32,480 bases of DNA. Source: Cellvibrionaceae bacterium. GTDB taxonomy: Bacteria; Pseudomonadota; Gammaproteobacteria; Pseudomonadales; Cellvibrionaceae. Under the pieces are notes generated by a model that made no database searches, was not told where the DNA came from, and saw only the letters and a program-made list of their open reading frames with translations. This document shows, piece after piece, positions 23,939 to 31,563 of this stretch. Numbering within the stretch: the first letter of the stretch is position 1; every line of letters begins with the position of its first letter. The position numbers and the translations under genes are program-made. The stretch spans positions 1-32,480 of the forward strand of contig JAGKXD010000044.1 of assembly GCA_021151525.1 (NCBI GenBank). The letters run 5' to 3'.

Positions 23939-24403
23939 TTACTGTTCAACTATCGCAAAGGATTTTAAGTTCGCCGCCGCACGACGCAACACACCTTGAT
24001 CTTCTTCACCGCGCACACCACTAAAGGCCACAATCAGACGTTCGCCATTTGCAGTTTTTGCTTCAAGCCCACCAAGCCAGCCGATAAATTCTGGATGCGG
24101 AATGCCGAATTTTTCGGTATCGAGTTCGCCGTTATACACCAGCTTTTCGTAAGCACCCGTTGCATAACCGGTTAACCAAACCTGCAAGGCTTTTTTAGTC
24201 GCCACTTGCGCAACTTGGCGCTGACGAATGGGGTTATTGCCGTACATGCGCGTAACAACATCACCCGCGGCATTCATCACACACAACACACAATTGCCGT
24301 TGGAGATTTGCAACTCTTCGGGCACCTCCAATATTTTTGGCAGCAGGCGCCCAACTTCATCGGCAATGCTATTGGCAAGAGTTTGAAATTCGAAAACATT
24401 CAT
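23939..24403 (-). CDS. GlcG/HbpS-like (DUF336-type) protein
   Basis: About 154 residues from the ATG at 24403; an upstream ATG at 24415 adds four. It contains CVLCVMNAAGDVVTRMYGNN, similar to the VAVVDxxGxLV core of the GlcG/HbpS family. After it come a helix (AQVATKKALQVWLTGYATGA) and GVRGEEDQGVLRRAA near the end, where the family has a GxxxxDxxxA pattern. Members bind heme or small ligands, or have unclear roles. Cytoplasmic by sequence. It lies upstream of the deacetylase unit and downstream of tsaE on the same strand. Confidence 0.6.
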   Translation of the reverse strand: MNVFEFQTLANSIADEVGRLLPKILEVPEELQISNGNCVLCVMNAAGDVVTRMYGNNPIRQRQVAQVATKKALQVWLTGYATGAYEKLVYNGELDTEKFGIPHPEFIGWLGGLEAKTANGERLIVAFSGVRGEEDQGVLRRAAANLKSFAIVEQ

Positions 24404-24484
24404 AAGCCTACTCACGTAATTTATTGTTGTGGGAGTTATACCGAAATAAAACGCCTAGGCACAGCAAGGATTTGTTTATATTGT

Positions 24485-24958
24485 TTAAGCTAAAACAAGA
24501 TTCGGTTTTGCAGTTAGCTGAATTTTTCGCCCATCGCCCTGCACGGTTACATCAATAAATAAGTCAGGCTCTGGCAAAATTCCCCGGCCGCGTTCAGGCC
24601 ATTCCATTAAACAAATACTGCCATCTGAAAAGTAATCGCGAATACCCATGTACTCTAATTCTTCGGGATCACCTAAGCGATACAAATCGAAATGGTAAAC
24701 GCGACGCTCTGCGAATTCGTAAATTTCTACCAGCGTATAGGTGGGGCTTTTCACGGCGCCCGCATGACCAAAAGCGCGCAAAATTCCGCGTGACAAAGTC
24801 GTTTTGCCTGCGCCCAAATCGCCATTTAAAAATACACATTGCGATGCTGATTGTGCGCGCAAGGTGCGGCCAATGCCCTCGCCAAAGGCGACCATATCGG
24901 CTTCGTTAGCTATATAAAATTCTTGTGTAACTTTTTGATTAGTTGACGACACTTTCAT
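24485..24958 (-). CDS. tsaE: tRNA threonylcarbamoyladenosine biosynthesis ATPase TsaE
   Basis: A 157-residue protein of normal length. Walker A is NGDLGAGKTT at 45-54, SPTYTLVEIYE follows with the conserved threonines, and VYHFDLYRLGDPEELEYMGI is the family signature. With TsaB, TsaC and TsaD it makes the t6A37 modification of ANN-decoding tRNAs. It lies 12 bases downstream of nnrDE on the same strand, a very common pairing. Confidence 0.96.
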   Translation of the reverse strand: MKVSSTNQKVTQEFYIANEADMVAFGEGIGRTLRAQSASQCVFLNGDLGAGKTTLSRGILRAFGHAGAVKSPTYTLVEIYEFAERRVYHFDLYRLGDPEELEYMGIRDYFSDGSICLMEWPERGRGILPEPDLFIDVTVQGDGRKIQLTAKPNLVLA

Positions 24959-24970
24959 TTACTCTGAAAT

Positions 24971-26470
24971 TTATTCACTCAGCAATTGCGATAGGTAAGG
25001 AATAATATCGGTCGCTAACAAACCGCGTTGGCCGATTTTTTCAACGGCCAAATCGGCTGCACTTGCATGAAGTACCGCACCCAATTGTGCCGCCTCATCT
25101 ACCGACAAGCCTTGCGCGATAAGCGCTCCTAAAAGGCCGCTGAGCACATCACCCATACCACCGGTCGCCATACCGGGGTTACCAGCAGTCACCACGCCAG
25201 TAATAGCCGATTCGCCCAGCACCAAACTGCCCGCCCCCTTCAAAATTACCGCCCCACCGAGCTTTTGCTGCAGCTTGGTCACCGCTGAAAAACGGTCTGC
25301 ATTAATGTCTGAATTGGCGATATTTAACAAGCGCCCCGCTTCGCCGGGATGCGGTGTGTAGAGCCAGTTTTCTTGCGGAGCGAAATTGGGAAGAACGCGA
25401 CCTTCGGCGATGATATTGAGTGCATCTGCATCCACCACCATCGGCAAGCCAGATTTGGCCGCGGTTTGCAGCAATTGCTCTGACCAAGGTGAACGGCCGA
25501 GGCCGGGGCCTATAACCAACACAGTGGCACGCGCCAATAAAGGTTCTAACTCCTGACCAGAAACCACGCCGCGGGCGATAATCTCTGGGCAACGGGTGAG
25601 GATTGCAGGCACATGCTCCGGGCGAGTCGCCACACTGACCAAACCTGCACCGCAGCGGGCGGCAGCTTCTGCCGCCATAATCACCGCGCCGCCGTAGCCG
25701 TAGTCGCCACCAATCACCAACACATGGCCGAAGTTGCCTTTGTGGGCATCGGCGCTGCGTGGAGGGAGTGATTCGAGCAAATCGATGAGGTGTAATTGTT
25801 CAGTTTGAGCAGCCGCTTGTTCGTAGATTTCTGCGGGAATCGCCAAATCTGACAAAACCACTTCGCCACACACTGTAGGGCCACGACCAGTTAGTAGGCC
25901 ACGCTTGACGCCGATAAAGGTAATCGTGAGATTGGCGTTTACCACAGCGCCGTGGCTCGCGCCCGTATCGCCATTGAGGCCGGAAGGAATATCTATCGCC
26001 AATACTGGCAAACTGCTGGCGTTAATTTGGGTGATGGCCGCGGCGAATTCGGGGCGAACTTCACCTTGCACACCAATCCCCAGAAGCGAATCCACAATTA
26101 CGCCAGCTGTAGGTGCCGCAGCGTCAGCAAAAGGAATAATGGCAACCTGCTCCTGCACCGCAAATTCGTAAGCGGCACGCGCTTCGCCGCTAAGCTTTTC
26201 ACCCGCCGTTAGCTGGATAATCTGTACGGGCAATTTGCGCTGAGCAGCCAAGGCCGCCAGCACATAACCATCACCACCGTTTTTGCCGGAGCCGCAGTAA
26301 ACCGTAATTAACTCAGGTGCGGGGAAGCGCTCGACCAACAAATCATAGGCCGCACGACCAGCGCGCTTCATCAACTGGATTCCGGGAATACCACTGGCGA
26401 TAGCGGCGGCATCCAAGGCGTATACCTGGGCAGTTGAATAGAGGCTGGCATTAGGTGCGGTAATTTTCAT
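24971..26470 (-). CDS. nnr: Bifunctional NAD(P)HX epimerase / ADP-dependent dehydratase
   Basis: A 499-residue protein (E. coli YjeF type, ~515). The N-terminal half (to ~220) is the epimerase: MKRAGRAAYDLL, YCGSGKNGGDGYVLA and AIDIPSGLNGDTG. The C-terminal half is the ribokinase-like dehydratase: GNFGHVLVIGGDYGYGGAVI, YTPHPGEAGRLL, VILKGAGSLV and NPGMATGGMGDVLSG with the catalytic aspartate. It repairs hydrated NADH and NADPH. First gene of the unit with tsaE; divergent from the gene at 26679. Confidence 0.97.
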   Translation of the reverse strand: MKITAPNASLYSTAQVYALDAAAIASGIPGIQLMKRAGRAAYDLLVERFPAPELITVYCGSGKNGGDGYVLAALAAQRKLPVQIIQLTAGEKLSGEARAAYEFAVQEQVAIIPFADAAAPTAGVIVDSLLGIGVQGEVRPEFAAAITQINASSLPVLAIDIPSGLNGDTGASHGAVVNANLTITFIGVKRGLLTGRGPTVCGEVVLSDLAIPAEIYEQAAAQTEQLHLIDLLESLPPRSADAHKGNFGHVLVIGGDYGYGGAVIMAAEAAARCGAGLVSVATRPEHVPAILTRCPEIIARGVVSGQELEPLLARATVLVIGPGLGRSPWSEQLLQTAAKSGLPMVVDADALNIIAEGRVLPNFAPQENWLYTPHPGEAGRLLNIANSDINADRFSAVTKLQQKLGGAVILKGAGSLVLGESAITGVVTAGNPGMATGGMGDVLSGLLGALIAQGLSVDEAAQLGAVLHASAADLAVEKIGQRGLLATDIIPYLSQLLSE

Positions 26471-26678
26471 AAGGAACTCAATGGTGGCTGACGGATGTAG
26501 GCGATCTAGGACAATAATGGTGGGCGATTATACGCATGTTACCGACGCTATCGAAGCTGGAATTTAATCTCTAGCCGCCGAATTTAATCAGCAGAAAGTT
26601 CGCGAGCGCAACCAATTAAACCTATAGTTAGGCGTAAGCCCAATTGCCCCCTTTTGACTTTGTGATAACACCTTCAAG

Positions 26679-28454
26679 ATGCCACCAAACTTTAGTATCC
26701 AAGATATTCTCCACGGGAACGTCGGCCAGTTGGAGCAATTACTTCGCTCAGCTGCTGCACCGTCGCCAGTGGCGGGCTTGTGCAATACCACCGCCGAAAA
26801 GTTGTGTCACTTTTTGCTGAAGGGCGAGCAGTTTGACGCAACACTAGAAACTCACCTCATCGCACTGCAACATGCATTGAGTTTACAAATTGCACGGGAT
26901 GATGCTTTTTATTGCGACGCTCAACACCCATTGCGCAGTGCGCTTCAACTTATCCTCAACCGCGCCAGCATTTGGTACGCGCGTGATTCAAAAGCGAGCC
27001 AACAATATCTGGAAAAACTTGTAGAGTTTATGCAAGTTTGTGTGAGAGGCGATCCTCATCATTTGCGAGCAACACAACAGGAGTTTTTGCGATGGCTGGA
27101 GAGCGAAGACAAACGCGCCGCCATGTTGGAATCGCGCCTGTGCGAAACCGAAATCAATCACTTTAAAATGATAAGTGCAGAAGCGCGCGTGTTGGATCTA
27201 ATCAACGCGTCGCTCGCGTTCAAATTATTCCCGCAAGATTCCACCGCAGGCATTAGCAGCGTGTTAAAAAGCGAATTACTGCACTCCTACTTTAACGCTG
27301 GTAGCGAGAGCCCTTTTTGGAAAAAGTGGCAGAGACTCTTGCCCATGCTAGGCAAAGTATTTGTCACGATTAATGTACAAGACCGCAGCGAAGAAGATGA
27401 GCAATCACTCTACCGCACTATTCCCGCGCTGCTGAACGAATTAGACGCGTGTTTGGAACTTAACACTAGCCATCCCGATAGTTATCGCCAATGGGTAGAA
27501 AGCATTTCTGAAAAATTAATGTTGGCGATAAAAAAACAAAGTATCCACTGCGAAGCCTTTGTTGCCTTGAGTTACCCAGAAGATCATAGCAACCTTAATA
27601 CCCGTGTTACGGCCGATTTACTTCAGCAGACAAATCACTTTACGCAGGGCGATTGGATTTTATTTAGCGGTGAAACCGGGCAAACCATTCGCTGTAAACT
27701 GGCCTTAAAAAGCACAGAAATGGATCAACTCTTGTTTGTTGACCACACTGGCCGCAAGGTGATGAACAAAAGCGTGAAAGATTTTGCAGTTTGCCTCTCT
27801 ACGGGGATCGCCAAAAAATTAGTGATTATCAGCATTGAAGAAACCATCGCCAAAATTATTCAGGCGCTCATCGATTTGTATCAACAAAAACAAGCGCAGC
27901 TGCAAGCCCAACAAGAAGCGCAGCACGCCAAACAAGTAGCCGAAGCAGAACAACTGCGACAGGCAGAAGAACAACGCAAACAAGAAATAGAAGCCGAAAC
28001 CAAACGCCAAATTGTCGCGAAATTAGCAGAGCGCCAAGCCGCCGCACAAAAAGCACTGGCCGAAGCGGCAGCTTTGGCTGAAGAACGCGCGCGCCGCACT
28101 GCAGAATTAAAGCTGGAAGAAGAACGTATGCGCTTGCAATTGGAAGCCGAACAAGCCGCCGAAAAATTACAGCGGGTACAACTCGCCAATATCAACATCA
28201 GTTCATTGAACTTAGGAGCGCGAGTAGAATTAATTATTAACAATGAACCTGTGCGCTGTAAGTTGGCGGTGATTATTGCAGCCACCGGAAAATATATTTT
28301 TGTCGATAACCTTGGTCGCAAGATTGCAGAATTACAGCGCGAAAGTTTGGTGCAAGCCTTACTCGACAATCAACTAAGCCTGCTCAGCAACGGCGATAGT
28401 TTTGACGATCAACTCGTTAAAGTCATTCGCGGTTTGCGCAAAGATATTTCCTAA
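26679..28454 (+). CDS. DUF1631-like protein with a coiled coil and two related C-terminal modules
   Basis: A 591-residue cytoplasmic protein. The N-terminal ~300 residues are mostly helical (for instance YLEKLVEFMQVCVRGDPHHL). At ~310-370 a small beta module reads FTQGDWILFSGETGQTIRCK then LLFVDHTGRKVMNKSVKDF. A long coiled coil rich in A, E, Q, K and R covers ~390-500. A second copy of the module follows (LGARVELIINNEPVRCKLAV then YIFVDNLGRKIAEL). The paired GxxxxxxxxxxxxRCKLA...(L/I)FVDxxGRK motif resembles the C-terminus of DUF1631 proteins, often found beside PilZ proteins. The next gene is PilZ, 54 bp on. Likely linked to cyclic-di-GMP signalling. Confidence 0.75.
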   Translation: MPPNFSIQDILHGNVGQLEQLLRSAAAPSPVAGLCNTTAEKLCHFLLKGEQFDATLETHLIALQHALSLQIARDDAFYCDAQHPLRSALQLILNRASIWYARDSKASQQYLEKLVEFMQVCVRGDPHHLRATQQEFLRWLESEDKRAAMLESRLCETEINHFKMISAEARVLDLINASLAFKLFPQDSTAGISSVLKSELLHSYFNAGSESPFWKKWQRLLPMLGKVFVTINVQDRSEEDEQSLYRTIPALLNELDACLELNTSHPDSYRQWVESISEKLMLAIKKQSIHCEAFVALSYPEDHSNLNTRVTADLLQQTNHFTQGDWILFSGETGQTIRCKLALKSTEMDQLLFVDHTGRKVMNKSVKDFAVCLSTGIAKKLVIISIEETIAKIIQALIDLYQQKQAQLQAQQEAQHAKQVAEAEQLRQAEEQRKQEIEAETKRQIVAKLAERQAAAQKALAEAAALAEERARRTAELKLEEERMRLQLEAEQAAEKLQRVQLANINISSLNLGARVELIINNEPVRCKLAVIIAATGKYIFVDNLGRKIAELQRESLVQALLDNQLSLLSNGDSFDDQLVKVIRGLRKDIS

Positions 28455-28508
28455 TGACGCTTTATAAAATCCATAAAAACGAGCCATAGCAAACACCGAG
28501 AAGTTTAC

Positions 28509-28865
28509 ATGACTACAGAAGATCAACGTCAGGAATACCGCTTGGAAACACAACTGATTGTGTTTCTTGAAGTGGGCGATGAAAACACGAGCGAACCCGT
28601 TATTGTTATCAGCCGCAGCTTGGATATTTCCGCCAACGGTTTGCGCATTATTACCGACCGAGAACTCAACCCCGGCAGTATTCTGCGAAGCTGTATTCAA
28701 AATAAAGATGCCACACAACAATTTACTTTAATTACCGAAGTAAAGTGGTTGCAGCCTTGGCAAAATCCCAATGAGTACTTAGTCGGCTTGGCACTCTTTG
28801 AATCCGAAGATTCCAATATTGTGGAGTGGAAAGAATTTATTGCGAGTGAATGCAAACTTGATTAG
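28509..28865 (+). CDS. PilZ-domain cyclic-di-GMP receptor
   Basis: A 118-residue single-domain protein. Both c-di-GMP binding motifs are present: RxxxR at residues 7-11 (RQEYR) and DxSxxG at 39-44 (DISANG). A following strand pattern (GLRIITD, LITEVKWLQPW) and a C-terminal YLVGLALF complete the PilZ barrel. With no effector domain it probably acts through protein contact, and the DUF1631-like neighbour just upstream is the obvious candidate partner. Confidence 0.92.
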   Translation: MTTEDQRQEYRLETQLIVFLEVGDENTSEPVIVISRSLDISANGLRIITDRELNPGSILRSCIQNKDATQQFTLITEVKWLQPWQNPNEYLVGLALFESEDSNIVEWKEFIASECKLD

Positions 28866-29309
28866 AAAAATGAAGTGAAAATTCAGTTGAAAAACAATCA
28901 ACATCACTCAATGAAAATCTACCGCCCGTTAATGACCAGCTAGACCTGCTGATGCACTTGTTAGCGCCATACCTTACTCGTTAAACAACTGCATTTTGTG
29001 TGCGATAGGGACGACAATTTACCGCCAACCTTGGGCTGAGCCTTTCTGTAACGAACTAAGCAACCCATGCTTACCCCCAAAGAAGTCGCTCTCAATGGCT
29101 GCTGGATTGGGCATTGGCCTGACCCACTGACACAAATCAACCAGCAAATGAGCCCTTAAGCTGCCAATCATAAGAATTCGCCGTTTAGCATAAGCCTTCG
29201 CCACTCCCCACAGTTTTTCCACCGTTCTCACGATTTATCAAGCCCGCAGCCAACCAGTCTTTTAATCTACAAGCTCATTCAACAAACCCGCGGGTTAAAG
29301 GAGCAGGAC
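28866..29309. other. 444-bp gap without a recognised gene
   Basis: No tRNA, repeat or convincing reading frame. A 70-codon minus-strand reading at 29019-29231 has no ribosome binding site and no recognised product. TTGTTAGCGCC and CTCGTTAAACAACTG around 28955-28991 look slightly attC-like but do not form a full site. The promoter of the hydrolase gene is expected near the right end. Confidence 0.5.
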
Positions 29310-30206
29310 ATGTTTTGCAAAAAGAATGGCGGTTACATAGCAATTATTATTGGTGTTTTTGTGGCCTGTTTTGTTGCCAACAAGCCTCATGCTGAAACCT
29401 TTGAAGGCTTGGATATAAAAACTGAAGGCAAAGGTGCGGCAGTTATTTTTATTCCCGGGTTAAATAGCAGCTCAAGCGTATTCAGCGAAACCTGCACAGC
29501 GATTAAATCAAATCACCAATGTCATTTAGTGCAACTTCCCGGTTTTGCGGGGATCGCACCAGTTGCCAAAAACGATAATGATTTTCTAATCAGCATGCGC
29601 GATAAAATTGAACACTATCTGCAAACTAAAAAATTAAAAAAGGTGAACCTAATTGGGCACAGCTTGGGCGGCACGCTCAGCTTAATGATTGCTCAACACT
29701 CACCCAGCGTGGTGGACAAAGTTGTCATAATTGATGCACTACCCTTTTATTCCGCAATTCAAAACCCAGCGGCCACAGCTGAACTTATGAAACCGCAAGC
29801 AGAACAAATGCGCACTATGATGCTGAATCAACCACACGAAGATTACCTAAAATACGGCGCACAAAACCTGATGGGCATGAGCAATAACCCCGAACGTATT
29901 CCACTACTCACGGAATGGCTAAAAACTAGCGATAGCACAACAACTGCAAACGCAATGTATAGCATGATGGTGACCGATTTACGCAAGCCCATAGCCGATA
30001 TCAAAGCACCAACACTGGTGCTGGGAGCGTGGGCTGCTTACAAAAATTACGGTGCAACCAAGGAATCCACCAAAGCGCTTTTCGCAACCCAATATGCAGC
30101 CTTAAAAAATGTGGATATACGCATGTCTGAAACTGGTTATCACTTTTTAATGTGGGACGACGCAGTATGGGTCAACCAACAAATCACCGACTTCTTAAAT
30201 AAATAA
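29310..30206 (+). CDS. Exported alpha/beta hydrolase
   Basis: A 298-residue protein with AAAGGAGCAGG before its ATG. The N-terminal hydrophobic segment (YIAIIIGVFVACFVANKPHA) is a signal peptide. The fold markers are VIFIPGLNSSSSVF (oxyanion region), NLIGHSLGGTLSL with nucleophile S118, and ETGYHFLMWDD with H278 as catalytic base; the acid is probably the aspartate in LRKPIADIKAPTLVLG or nearby. Substrate cannot be read (esterase, lipase-like or lactonase are all possible). The next gene starts 59 bp on and may be co-transcribed. Confidence 0.88.
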   Translation: MFCKKNGGYIAIIIGVFVACFVANKPHAETFEGLDIKTEGKGAAVIFIPGLNSSSSVFSETCTAIKSNHQCHLVQLPGFAGIAPVAKNDNDFLISMRDKIEHYLQTKKLKKVNLIGHSLGGTLSLMIAQHSPSVVDKVVIIDALPFYSAIQNPAATAELMKPQAEQMRTMMLNQPHEDYLKYGAQNLMGMSNNPERIPLLTEWLKTSDSTTTANAMYSMMVTDLRKPIADIKAPTLVLGAWAAYKNYGATKESTKALFATQYAALKNVDIRMSETGYHFLMWDDAVWVNQQITDFLNK

Positions 30207-30265
30207 TTCGCTCTGCGCAAGGATGCGCTTTTTTAAACATCAATTCAGATCAGGAAATCAATTTA

Positions 30266-30856
30266 ATGGACGCTACAACAACCACTCTTGACCAACACCG
30301 CGAAGAATTTTCACAACGCCGCTTTTTGGCCATGCCACTTGCAGGTTTAATTTGCTGGCTGATCGCAGGGATCATTAATTTTTTTGTAGCACCACAGGTT
30401 GCCGCACTCGTTTTGTTTATTGCAACAGGCAGCATTGTGTATATAGGCATGCTTTTATCGCGCTTTACCGGCGAAGATTTCTTTAGAAAAGAAAAGCCCA
30501 AGAATCCCTTTGATAATTTATTCTTGCGCTGCGTGGCTATGGCGTTATTGGTATACAGCATAGGCATTCCTTTTTTTATGATTGAACCGCGCTCCCTGCC
30601 ACTTAGTCTGGGAATTTTAACAGGCTTGATGTGGCTGCCATTCTCGTGGATTATTCAACATTGGGTGGGTACCTTTCACACCCTGAGCCGCTCTATCCTG
30701 ATTATTGCTGTGTGGTATTTATTTCCACAACATAGTTTTGTTGCTATTCCTGCAGTGATAATTGCAGTTTATGCAGTCACTCTATTTATCTTAGAACAGC
30801 GCTGGCAAAGCATTAGTCACTCACACAACCTACAAAATGCAATTACTAACGAATAA
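30266..30856 (+). CDS. Multi-pass membrane protein, DUF7010-like
   Basis: A 196-residue protein with about six hydrophobic segments (LAGLICWLIAGIINFFVAPQ, VLFIATGSIVYIGMLL, VAMALLVYSIGIPFFMI, LSLGILTGLMWLPFSWII, ILIIAVWYLF and VIIAVYAVTLFIL). The arrangement and the LTGLMWLPFSW signature resemble the DUF7010 family of small membrane proteins. Function unknown. The next gene begins 7 bases after its stop, so they form a pair; it may be a membrane partner of the sensor kinase that follows. Confidence 0.65.
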   Translation: MDATTTTLDQHREEFSQRRFLAMPLAGLICWLIAGIINFFVAPQVAALVLFIATGSIVYIGMLLSRFTGEDFFRKEKPKNPFDNLFLRCVAMALLVYSIGIPFFMIEPRSLPLSLGILTGLMWLPFSWIIQHWVGTFHTLSRSILIIAVWYLFPQHSFVAIPAVIIAVYAVTLFILEQRWQSISHSHNLQNAITNE

Positions 30857-30863
30857 TAGAACT

Positions 30864-31245
30864 ATGGAAAAGGCAACAAATCAATATATTCGCGCACAAC
30901 TGATCTTTTGGAGCAGTTACTTTGTATTGAATTTGCTTTTCATGAAGTTGTGGGGCGCTTCCTTAACAGGCTTCTTGGTGGGGATGTTCCTGGGGCTTTC
31001 CACAGTGCTTGGATTCATTAGCCATGGATTTAGGCATCTCTATAAAACCTATGGGCGCAATTGGTCGCTGTTATACATCAGCCTACAGCTTATTTGGTTA
31101 ATTCCTCTTGCGGCCTTAAGCGCGCAGGTGATTCTCACTGGCTCTATTTTTTTAGTCATAAAACTTGCACCTCAAGCTACAGCAGGAGCACAACCCGTTA
31201 GTGCTGGCGGCTTACTGGGTTACACTATCAATTACTGTATTTTAC
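30864..31245 (+). CDS. N-terminal membrane domain of a probable LytS-type sensor kinase, truncated
   Basis: From the ATG at 30864 (7 bases after the previous stop) the first ~127 residues are hydrophobic segments with short loops: IFWSSYFVLNLLFMKLW, LTGFLVGMFLGLSTVLGFIS, LYISLQLIWLIPLAALS and LLGYTINYCILL. A run like SHGFRHLYKTYG between TM2 and TM3 and the TINYCILL helix resemble the membrane domain of the LytS/YehU family that precedes a histidine kinase. After ~31245 the reading continues to 31394 but becomes unlike any membrane or kinase sequence (HARSLYEQALPSRR ...), so the gene is cut by the join. The kinase domain is not in this window. Confidence 0.6.
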
Positions 31246-31390
31246 TTGGCCATGCGAGATCACTGTACGAGCAAGCGCTACCTTCGCGCCGCGTGATCCC
31301 GTCAAGCAGAGTTCTTGCAATAGGCACGCAATGTAAAATGCTCGACTGCTCAACCACCCCCATTTTCCTTGCTTTTCCCGCCCCATGCGC
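31245..31390. other. Probable chimeric join between two genomes
   Basis: Left of ~31245 base composition and codon use match the rest of the window. Right of ~31390 the DNA is ~65% GC with the rpsA of a different bacterial class. The stretch between is of uncertain origin, and the exact base of the join cannot be fixed from sequence alone. Confidence 0.75.
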
Positions 31391-31563
31391 CTAAGCGCCG
31401 CCCGTCCGTGAAGGCTCATGCCTGACCGGATGCCTTCGGCAGCATTCGGCTCCGGGGGCGGTTCGGCCCTTTTTGGCCCACGGCCCGCATGGGGCGGTAC
31501 GTGGAGGAAAGACCGGCGGAAACAACCGCCTGGCCGGGATACTTGTTACAGGAAGCTTTGAAT

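Noticed and set aside
28940..28995. Lone attC-like sequence
   Set aside because: GTTAGCG and GTTAAAC boxes occur but no arm pairing or cassette gene accompanies them.
29019..29231. A 70-residue minus-strand protein
   Set aside because: No ribosome binding site, no family, odd composition; not supported.
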